NCBI GenBank assembly: GCA_910579455.1 | Contig: CAJTUT010000007.1 | Location: 7,264 to 48,168, forward strand | Length of the DNA stretch: 40,905 nt | Source: an uncultured Bacilli bacterium | Lineage (GTDB): Bacteria; Bacillota_I; Bacilli_A; RF39; UBA660 | Reading direction: 5' to 3' | Position numbers and translations under genes: made by a program | The notes under the pieces: model-generated | What the model saw: only the letters and a program-made list of their open reading frames with translations | Told to the model about the DNA's origin: nothing | Databases searched by the model: none | Shown: one piece after another, positions 8,488-15,868 of the stretch | How the letters are laid out: the number at the start of each line of letters is the position of its first letter | Numbering within the stretch: position 1 is the stretch's first letter

Positions 8488-11400
8488 ATGAGAAAGAAGG
8501 TAATCATATTATTGGTAATCCTGATATTACCAATAACTGTTTTAGCTAAATCTACAAAGAGTTCTGGTTCTGGGAGTAGTTGTGCAGATGCATCTAATAA
8601 ATGTAGAAATCAAGTAGGAATTGAAATTAGTGCAAGTCAATATAATCGTACATCTGGTGTTAGTCTTAATGAGATCGGTGATAGAACGATTACTATTACT
8701 CCAAAAGATTCTAGTTTGGAATATGTGGCTTATTTGATTACAGTTGATGAAGGTACTATGGATGAAATGAGTTTTGATGAAAAAATCACAAAGAAGAATT
8801 TAACAACAGTAGATGATGAATTAGATGATGTTGATGTGAAAAGGAAAAAATTTACAGGGACTCATTCATGGAAATTAGGACCAGGCAAGGAGGCAATTGT
8901 TATTGTTATCTTAAAAAGCAATTCTGAAAGAAGTGAATGTTGTAGTTATGATAGCAGCAATCCTCCGAAGTGTATAGAAAAATTAACTTGTACTGCGGGA
9001 AACTTTAAGATAGAGCATGATGATAGTTTTAAAGAACTATCTCTTAGTGGGAATGCAGCCTTCTTATATGTGCAAAATCCACAGTCTACCAATCTTGTTA
9101 CTAACGTTCGTTATGGAACAGAGGTATGTACTCTTTCTAGAGCGGGAAAACACTTTAAGGACTCCAAATTAAATCTTGAGGCTTGGGGTGGGGATTTAGG
9201 AACCTGGCAATCTTCTAATTATTATGGCAAATTTTTAAGTGATTGTGATTCTTCACAGGTTGCATTTAATTTAACAGAAAAACAAATAGAGAAAATTACA
9301 AATTCTCTATTACAAATCTATTACTATCAACATAAATTAAAGGAAGCTGCTCCACGATCAATTGATCAAATAAATCAACAGGCTAATTCGATTAAAACTA
9401 GTATTGTAAATAAGTACTGTAATGCCGTAGAATCGGGATGTAATCACATCATTTCCAATGATTTAAATAAGCTTAAAAATATTACTACTACTTGTAATGA
9501 AAAAGATATTAATGATTTACAAGAAGACTATTTATATATTTCAAAGGTAGATACTATTTCTGCAAAGCTTACTGATGGAACCACGCCTTGGGTATGCAAG
9601 ACTAGATGTTATGAACATTTAGTTGTTAATTATAGCCCTCCCCAAGTAGTAAAGGCAGGTTTATGTTTTCAGTACAAGGTAACGGTACAAAGTAAGACAG
9701 AATGTGGAGTTAATATTAATGATAACATTTTGGACCAAGTAAAAGTAAAAAATAAATGTGCCCCTGTTCCTATTTGTGAGAATGATGAAAATAAAACTCA
9801 GGCTGGCCCTAATGATGAGTTTGATTCTTGCATTAATCAATGTGATGAGGGAAAGTATTCACAGCAATGTATTAATAGTTGTTATAAAAAGGTATATTCA
9901 AATAAAAAAAGTAATACTAAGAAAACCTCTACTAGAGGTCAGATTGATAATAATATACAAAGACAGGTTTACCAGAACAATAATCCTTTGGTTATTTCAC
10001 TATCTTCTAAATCATCGAAAGATTGTGATGGAGATGGTTCAGAGAGTGATGATGTTTGTTTTAAAGAATATTATATAGAAAACAAAACAGCGAATGATTG
10101 TAAAACAAATGATATTATATCTTATGTTCATGGAGGAAACGACTCGAAGCTAAGAAATTGTGCCGAATTTTATATGAAGGCAAAATTAATAAGACCTAGG
10201 GGACATTATTATTTTAGAGGAAGTGGAGACGATAGAGATTGGGGACCTATTAATTGGTACATTGAGGATCAACCTGGACCGAAGGTTACTGAGGCTGGGG
10301 CAACTACAGAAAGCACAACGAATATTCCTATGCAAATTGGACGTGCTTCTCCCTTTTATTTTAGAAATATAACAGAAGTTGAAAATTTGCTAAGATCTTT
10401 AGTGGTCCCTAATAATCCTACCGGATATTGGAAAAAATATAATATTAATAAAAGAGGTATTAAAAGACAGTACAGTAGTAGATTCAAATGTTCAGAAACT
10501 TGTTATTATACAGGATGCAGTTCTACTGATGCGATGACAAGTAAGCAGTATGCAGGTGAATTGTCTGAAGATTTATCAAATATTTCAGCAGCATTGTCTA
10601 AGTGCTCTACAACCTCTTCTTGTGATACTACAGAAAAAACTGCCAATTTTTATATCAAAGTAAAGACCGAAACTGAAGGTGGAAATGATGAGGCGGCCTC
10701 TCCGTCTAAAACTGGGTCTAATACATCTGCTATTGTACCAGATAGTAGTAATACGATTGGTAGTGGGGATGCAGATATGTTTGTTCCAGCTAATACAGAT
10801 AGTAACACAACTACTGGTATTTTAGGTCTTTGTTATGATCCAAATAATAAGGATCCTCATTATAAGACAACGATTACTTTTCCTGGATCTTGGATTGAAT
10901 TAAAAACGGGAGAAGTTCGATATACCGATCCGAAGGATACCGAGGAACATCGAAGCAAAAAGATGTATTATTGTCTTCCTTATAATGCGAAAACAGTTAA
11001 TGAGAGATGGTGGGATTGGGCTGTGAATCATAATTATGAATCTTCTTCAAGACCACAAAACTTTTCCCCTACATATAATATAGAAGCAAAACTCGGTAAT
11101 TCTGGTTCTGGTTTTGGTAAGTATAACTGGAATGTTAGTTTTCAATGTTTTTATGCTTCTCTTGATACAACGGAACCAACTCCACCGCCTTCCTCACCGC
11201 CATCTCCTCCAGATTGTTACCGTGGTAACGATGGAATAAAGGAAACATGCTGTGTTGGGGAAAATTGTATTGAGTCCACTAAATTAGATTATGACCTTAG
11301 AATTGTAGATTTGACGAACTTATTTCCAAGGAAGAGATTGCGTGGTTTTAATTGGGGGAGCTCTGCTACCTTAAAATCTAATGATGTAAACATCCAAAAT

Positions 11401-11682
11401 AATTTAACAACTAAAGGATATAGTATTGATCCCGTTGTGTATTCTCAAGAACTAATGAAAAAAGGCGAAAAAATATATGATGAAAAACCAGATTTTTCAT
11501 TCACCTTAAATAGTGATAATGTCTCAGCATTAAAGAAAGAAGAGTTAGATTTTGATTGGGGTAAATACTCTTCTGATGAGGTGATACCAGGATTAAGATA
11601 TTATCGTATTCAGGATGCAAAGATTACAGGTCTTGTAAGTAGTTTTTCAAGAAACTGGGAACCAGGGTTTAATAATAAATAA
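8488..11682 (+). CDS. Very large Cys-rich secreted protein, paralog 1
   Basis: I start it at the ATG at 8488, which has TAGGAGG 8 bp upstream; the frame opens at 8452 without a site. The 1064-residue product begins with a clear signal peptide (MRKKVIILLVILILPITVLA) and is otherwise hydrophilic. I see no C-terminal membrane segment, LPxTG motif or repeat anchor. It has dozens of Cys, unusual for a Gram-positive exported protein, many in short blocks shared with the paralog at 15861: YSPP..VKAGLCFQY, AGPND.FD.CI..CD.GKYSQ, GIKRQYSSR..CS..C, HYKTTITFPGSWI, FGKYNWN and a closing FP..RLRG.NWGSSA.LKSND. A Pro-rich linker lies near residue 900. No known family is recognised. An extracellular disulfide-bonded adhesin, or a cargo or tip protein of the adjacent appendage, is my inference. 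Confidence 0.6.
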   Translation: MRKKVIILLVILILPITVLAKSTKSSGSGSSCADASNKCRNQVGIEISASQYNRTSGVSLNEIGDRTITITPKDSSLEYVAYLITVDEGTMDEMSFDEKITKKNLTTVDDELDDVDVKRKKFTGTHSWKLGPGKEAIVIVILKSNSERSECCSYDSSNPPKCIEKLTCTAGNFKIEHDDSFKELSLSGNAAFLYVQNPQSTNLVTNVRYGTEVCTLSRAGKHFKDSKLNLEAWGGDLGTWQSSNYYGKFLSDCDSSQVAFNLTEKQIEKITNSLLQIYYYQHKLKEAAPRSIDQINQQANSIKTSIVNKYCNAVESGCNHIISNDLNKLKNITTTCNEKDINDLQEDYLYISKVDTISAKLTDGTTPWVCKTRCYEHLVVNYSPPQVVKAGLCFQYKVTVQSKTECGVNINDNILDQVKVKNKCAPVPICENDENKTQAGPNDEFDSCINQCDEGKYSQQCINSCYKKVYSNKKSNTKKTSTRGQIDNNIQRQVYQNNNPLVISLSSKSSKDCDGDGSESDDVCFKEYYIENKTANDCKTNDIISYVHGGNDSKLRNCAEFYMKAKLIRPRGHYYFRGSGDDRDWGPINWYIEDQPGPKVTEAGATTESTTNIPMQIGRASPFYFRNITEVENLLRSLVVPNNPTGYWKKYNINKRGIKRQYSSRFKCSETCYYTGCSSTDAMTSKQYAGELSEDLSNISAALSKCSTTSSCDTTEKTANFYIKVKTETEGGNDEAASPSKTGSNTSAIVPDSSNTIGSGDADMFVPANTDSNTTTGILGLCYDPNNKDPHYKTTITFPGSWIELKTGEVRYTDPKDTEEHRSKKMYYCLPYNAKTVNERWWDWAVNHNYESSSRPQNFSPTYNIEAKLGNSGSGFGKYNWNVSFQCFYASLDTTEPTPPPSSPPSPPDCYRGNDGIKETCCVGENCIESTKLDYDLRIVDLTNLFPRKRLRGFNWGSSATLKSNDVNIQNNLTTKGYSIDPVVYSQELMKKGEKIYDEKPDFSFTLNSDNVSALKKEELDFDWGKYSSDEVIPGLRYYRIQDAKITGLVSSFSRNWEPGFNNK

Positions 11683-11712
11683 AAATAAGAGGGAAAATCC
11701 TTTTATTTTTTT
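11681..11712 (+). terminator. Rho-independent terminator after large secreted protein 1
   Basis: A 12-bp stem (11681-11692 with 11699-11710, one G-U pair), a 6-nt loop (GAAAAT) and a run of T ending at 11712. It starts at the last base pair of the stop codon. Transcription from the 6628 promoter should end largely here. Confidence 0.85.
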
Positions 11713-11729
11713 ATGAAATACTATATAAT
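11701..11729 (+). promoter_or_regulatory. Possible promoter restarting transcription for the second surface group
   Basis: TATAAT at 11724-11729 lies 27 bp before the ATG at 11756. The -35 at 17 bp spacing (TTTTAT, 11701-11706) is poor and overlaps the terminator arm. A promoter is expected here because a strong terminator precedes it. Confidence 0.45.
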
Positions 11730-11755
11730 TAAAAATAGATAATAGGAGGGGTAGA

Positions 11756-13318
11756 ATGATTTTTAGAAAGCCATATGCATTTTTAATAAAGAATTTTAGA
11801 AAAATTCATGTTGCTTTATTAATCTTATGTAGTTTTATTCTTTATAAAACAATGCAGCTAAGTGGATTTATAAAAGACTTCATTACTTATGTTAGTTATG
11901 ACCCCTTTTTAGAACCAATTACCAATTATACCAGCGTATTATTCTATCTTTTTGCAGTGCTGGTAGTGGTTGTATCAACTATTTTATTATTGCTCTTGAA
12001 AAGAAAAAGGAAACCTTGGTTTTTATATTTAGTACCTGCTATTACTTATATCTTTTTGATTTTGATTTTTATGATAGTACAAAACTATTTTGCAACTTAT
12101 GAGGGTGGTTCTGCTACGGCAACAGCAAGAGCATTCCGAGATTTTTTAAATATTGGTATGATTCCGCAATATGCTACGATTTTAATTTTTATGATTAGAA
12201 TTATTGGATTAGATTTGAAAAGATTTAGTTTTGGTAATGATGAAGAGTTTGCTGAGTTAAATCAGGATGATCGTGAAGAGGTAGAATTAAGCTTTGAGTT
12301 TGATAAAAATATCTTTAAAAGACAGTTTAAGAGGTTAATTAGAGTACTGGGATATTTTTATGAGGAACACAAGTTTTTTATGAATGTTGTTTTTTGTATT
12401 GTTACAATATTCGTGATTGGTTATGGTACATATTACTATATGTCTCATAAGGCGGTAAAGGAAGCCCAAGTATTAAATGCAAATGGCTATTCTATCGTTA
12501 TAAATGAAAGCTACTATACTTCTAGAGATAAAGTTGGAAATATATTAGAAGAGAACAGCAGTTTTGTAGTTTTAAACTTGACTGTTAAAAATAATGGAAG
12601 TCAAAGAAAAATGAATATGAGTAATTTTCATTTGGTAAATGGAAATACGGATATTACCTATTCTGGAAGTACTTATAGCAAATACTTTAATGATATAGGA
12701 AAGGAGTATGATATTAGAGAGTTTTCAACAGGGGAAGAGAGAACCTTTGCTTTGATATTTAAAGTTGATCAAAAGCTAAAAAAGAATAACTTTGTGCTTT
12801 ATTACCAACAATATAAGTCTTATAAAAATATATATTTAAGAAAGATGAAATTAAATTTAAAAGATGTTTCATTAATAACAAAAAATCCATCTAAGAATAT
12901 AGGGGAGGAATTAATTGTTACTTATCCTAATGGACATAAGAAAAATATGACTTTTGAAAGTGCTGTCATTACAGATAAAATATCGTATAACAGGGAGTCA
13001 TGTGATGAAGATGATAATTGTATGGTTTCCTCATTTGACTTATCGTTATCTGGAAAATATAAAATATTAGAAATTAGATTTTCTTCTAGTAGTTTTGAGG
13101 GTGAAGAATTAATTGACTTTTCAACTAATTATGGTAAAATTAAATATATAGATAATGAGAATATTACAAGAGAATTAAAAATAGAAGACGCCTTAGAAAA
13201 TACGAGTTATTTAGGAAAATATTTGTATATTAAAATACCTATTGAATTAGAAAAGGTAACGAATATAGAACTTTTATATACATTAAGAAATCAGCAGTAT
13301 AGTTATAAAATAAGATAG
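11756..13318 (+). CDS. Five-helix membrane protein with DUF4352-like extracellular domain
   Basis: The 520-residue product has four hydrophobic segments in its first 160 residues (about 16-38, 60-85, 88-112, 137-155), an acidic cytoplasmic stretch (about 158-195) and a fifth helix (about 206-228). The remaining 290 residues are beta-rich and probably extracellular. SFVVLNLTVKNNGS, then FHLVNG, then GEERTFALIF matches the pattern of DUF4352/telokin-like Ig domains found in bacterial surface proteins. It contains one close Cys pair (CDEDDNC). The ATG has AGGAGGGG 6 bp upstream. It lies between the first large secreted protein and the second Ig-like surface gene, so it may be an assembly or anchoring partner; this is inferred from position only. 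Confidence 0.55.
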   Translation: MIFRKPYAFLIKNFRKIHVALLILCSFILYKTMQLSGFIKDFITYVSYDPFLEPITNYTSVLFYLFAVLVVVVSTILLLLLKRKRKPWFLYLVPAITYIFLILIFMIVQNYFATYEGGSATATARAFRDFLNIGMIPQYATILIFMIRIIGLDLKRFSFGNDEEFAELNQDDREEVELSFEFDKNIFKRQFKRLIRVLGYFYEEHKFFMNVVFCIVTIFVIGYGTYYYMSHKAVKEAQVLNANGYSIVINESYYTSRDKVGNILEENSSFVVLNLTVKNNGSQRKMNMSNFHLVNGNTDITYSGSTYSKYFNDIGKEYDIREFSTGEERTFALIFKVDQKLKKNNFVLYYQQYKSYKNIYLRKMKLNLKDVSLITKNPSKNIGEELIVTYPNGHKKNMTFESAVITDKISYNRESCDEDDNCMVSSFDLSLSGKYKILEIRFSSSSFEGEELIDFSTNYGKIKYIDNENITRELKIEDALENTSYLGKYLYIKIPIELEKVTNIELLYTLRNQQYSYKIR

Positions 13319-13328
13319 GAGAATGATT

Positions 13329-15092
13329 GTGAAATTGGATGAGAAACAAATGAAAAAGATAAAAACAGTAGTAGTGTGTATTATTGTTGCATTAGCAATA
13401 TGGTTTGTGATAGTAAGTCCTTATATAAAGTTTAAAAAGAATGAAAAAATAGTAATGGAAGCAGGAAAAAGATATTATGAAATAAATACAGGACAATTAC
13501 CAACAGGAGAGAAAATAAAAACAGTAGGATTACAAAAACTATATGAAAAGGATTTTATAAGTGATGATTTAAGAAGTGCTTATATGAAACAAGCTTGTGA
13601 TAGTAAAACATCATGGGTAAAGGTGAGAAAAGAAAAGGGAGAGTATCAATACTATGTATACTTAAAATGTGGAATCTTCTCGTCAAGAGTGGACCATAAA
13701 GGACCAGAGATTAAGTTAAAAGGAGAAGAAGAAATAACGATAAATAAAGGAGAAAAGTATCAAGACCCAGGAGTTGAGAGTGTAGTAGATAATCAGGATG
13801 GAAAGATGGATATCAAAGATGTAGAGATCAATAAGAGTGGACTAGATACGAATAAGGTCGGAGTGTATGAGATTCACTATAAAATAAAAGATAGCTTTAA
13901 TAATGAAACAGAAAAAGTAAGAGTAGTAAAGGTAGTAGAGACATTAAATCATATTATAGAAAAAGATACAAAGAAAAGAAAAATATATCAAGGAAGTCAA
14001 ACTGATAATTATGTAAAGATAGATGGAATTGTGTTTCAGATTGTAGGAGAGAATGAAGACGGGAGTGTTAAGTTAGTAACCCATGAAAATATTTCAGCAG
14101 TAGATTATAAGGGAGTAGAAAACTATTTAAATGAATATTTTTATGAAAAGTTAAGTGAGAGTGCAAAAAAGCTAATAGTAAAAAGTAAGTATTGTGATGA
14201 AGATATAAAAAATCCAGAAGAGTATAGTAAGTGTGGACATTATAGTAATAAGAAGAATGTAGGGTTGTTATCAGTATTAGATATTAATAATTCTAAGGGA
14301 GAAGATGGAAGTTATAATATTAATAGTGTTCATTCTACAATGTTAGAAAATAAGCAGTCATCAAAGGTGATAGCATTAAACGCATCAAAATATATAATGT
14401 ATAGTAAAAGTGAGAATATAGGTATTAGGCCAACAATAAACATAAAAAAAGAGAGTGATGTTGTTGGGGGAGATGGAACAATAGGAGATCCTTATATCAT
14501 AAAGGAAAATAAGAAGAAATTAAAAGTAGGAGAAAAGGTATCAGAGGCAAGGGTAGGAGAATATATTAATTATTCAGGATATACATTTAGAGTTATAGGA
14601 AAAGAGAAGGATGGTACTACTAAGGTCATTATGGATGGTGTTTTACAAAATAGTGTTTTACCATTTGATGAAAATGGAGAAGCTTCTGCTTATAATATTG
14701 ATAAAAAATCAAATATTGGTTATAAAATTAATAGTGATCTATCTAAATATATTAGCTCAAAATACTTTGTTAAAAAGTCTGTTAACCGAAATATTTATAA
14801 TGATGGTGTTCAGTATCAAATAAAACCTACAGATGATAAATATCAAACAAAATTAAGTTTACCTAGTATTTATGATCTATTTAGTGCCTCTAATTCAGTG
14901 GATTCTTGGTTTATAAATTATTCTAAAAAGGATAAGGAAAACTATCAATATCTACAGGTGTTAGGTGTTGTTCATGAAAATAAGGATACAGTAAGCGAAG
15001 CTGGGGTTAGATTAATAGGATATTTAGATAGTGATATGAAGATAAAAAAGGGAAATGGTACCTTAGATAATAGTTATACTATTGTAAAATAA
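13329..15092 (+). CDS. Membrane-anchored pilin-like/Ig-like/DUF6273-type surface protein, copy 2
   Basis: I choose the GTG at 13329 because AGGAGA at 13317-13322 is 6 bp upstream; the in-frame ATG at 13323 abuts that site. The 587-residue product has the same order as copy 1: membrane helix, pilin-like block, DUF5011-like Ig domain and two DUF6273-like domains. From residue 9 to about 438 it is almost the same protein (two substitutions). The rest of the second DUF6273-like domain is only distantly similar to copy 1 (shared IPS/LPSIYDLFS and GVRLIGYLDSD). Inside the repeat, Ile is mostly ATA and Val/Gly codons mostly end in A, whereas the unique tail and neighbours favour ATT. It starts 11 bp after the upstream stop and is followed at once by the sortase gene. 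Confidence 0.6.
   Translation: MKLDEKQMKKIKTVVVCIIVALAIWFVIVSPYIKFKKNEKIVMEAGKRYYEINTGQLPTGEKIKTVGLQKLYEKDFISDDLRSAYMKQACDSKTSWVKVRKEKGEYQYYVYLKCGIFSSRVDHKGPEIKLKGEEEITINKGEKYQDPGVESVVDNQDGKMDIKDVEINKSGLDTNKVGVYEIHYKIKDSFNNETEKVRVVKVVETLNHIIEKDTKKRKIYQGSQTDNYVKIDGIVFQIVGENEDGSVKLVTHENISAVDYKGVENYLNEYFYEKLSESAKKLIVKSKYCDEDIKNPEEYSKCGHYSNKKNVGLLSVLDINNSKGEDGSYNINSVHSTMLENKQSSKVIALNASKYIMYSKSENIGIRPTINIKKESDVVGGDGTIGDPYIIKENKKKLKVGEKVSEARVGEYINYSGYTFRVIGKEKDGTTKVIMDGVLQNSVLPFDENGEASAYNIDKKSNIGYKINSDLSKYISSKYFVKKSVNRNIYNDGVQYQIKPTDDKYQTKLSLPSIYDLFSASNSVDSWFINYSKKDKENYQYLQVLGVVHENKDTVSEAGVRLIGYLDSDMKIKKGNGTLDNSYTIVK
13353..14642 (+). repeat. Long direct repeat, copy 2 (1290 bp)
   Basis: Partner of 6697-7986 in the same orientation, with three mismatches (13714, 13826, 14492) and no indels. 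The repeat pair encloses the large secreted protein 1 and the DUF4352-like membrane protein, so recombination between copies would delete 6656 bp and fuse the shared front to the copy 2 tail. Confidence 0.97.
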
Positions 15093-15109
15093 TTAGAATG
15101 GAGTATCGC

Positions 15110-15868
15110 ATGAAAAAAAAGTGGATTTTTATCTTAGTGGGCGTAATTTTAATTGCTTTTGTTTTAGTAGTAAGAATTTATCGCCCAGTTTATCAGGTGA
15201 AAGATAGAACTGAAAAGTTAGAAAAATTTAGAAGTGTGGAAAAACAAAAGGCGATGGCCTGGATTAGAGTTGCTGGAACCAATATTGATTTACCAGTCAT
15301 GTATTATGATATTGTGGAAGATATTAGTGATCCAACTTATGATATTGCTTGGAGTTATACTAATGATAAAACACTCCCAGATAAAAGTACTGTTTTTTCT
15401 CACAATGTATTAAATGTTTCTTCTAACCCGCTAATTGGTGATAAAAACCACAGAAGATTTGAACAATTAATGGCTTATATTTATTATGATTTTGCTAAAG
15501 ACAATCAATATATACAATATACTATTAATAATAAAAATTACTTATTCAAAATATATGGAGTTTCTTTTGTACAGACGGATGAAATAGAATCCGACAGTAG
15601 TAATAGAACAAAAGAGGAATTGAAAAAATATATTCAGGATGTTAAAAAAGATAGTTATTTTCAATATGATACAGATGTGGATTCTCAAGATAAATTATTA
15701 TCATTAGTTACATGTACTAGATTTTTTGGCTCAGATACCAGTTATTCCTTTGTAGTAGACGCAAGGCTTCTTAGAAAAAATGAAAGGGCAGGAAAATCTA
15801 AGGTAGTAGAAAAAGATAATTATAAAAAAATAAGAAAAATAATGGAAGGAGAAAAAGAAGATGCATAA
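15110..15868 (+). CDS. Class B-like sortase
   Basis: I place the start at the ATG at 15110 with GGAG 6 bp upstream, rather than the in-frame ATG at 15098. The product (252 residues) has an N-terminal membrane anchor (about 4-24) and a sortase domain: WIRVAGTNIDLPVMYY, the catalytic His in FSHN (about residue 97) and the catalytic Cys in SLVTCTRFF (about 202). Length and the long insertion between His and Cys fit class B. At the position of the usual catalytic Arg (before the final FVVDARLL strand) I read Ser; an Arg sits two residues after the Cys instead, so the site may be atypical. Sortases join surface proteins to peptidoglycan or build pili. None of the neighbours shows an LPxTG-type C-terminal signal, so the substrate is unclear. 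It overlaps the next gene by 8 bp. Confidence 0.85.
   Translation: MKKKWIFILVGVILIAFVLVVRIYRPVYQVKDRTEKLEKFRSVEKQKAMAWIRVAGTNIDLPVMYYDIVEDISDPTYDIAWSYTNDKTLPDKSTVFSHNVLNVSSNPLIGDKNHRRFEQLMAYIYYDFAKDNQYIQYTINNKNYLFKIYGVSFVQTDEIESDSSNRTKEELKKYIQDVKKDSYFQYDTDVDSQDKLLSLVTCTRFFGSDTSYSFVVDARLLRKNERAGKSKVVEKDNYKKIRKIMEGEKEDA

Noticed and set aside
9758..10078. Alternative plus-strand frame inside the large secreted protein 1
   Set aside because: Basic, low-quality translation inside a continuous, better-supported frame; a similar shadow occurs at the same place in the paralog (16939-17151).
6685..15092. Diversity-generating retroelement acting on the variable DUF6273-like ends
   Set aside because: No reverse transcriptase gene or template repeat is visible, and the differences are spread over all bases rather than adenines.
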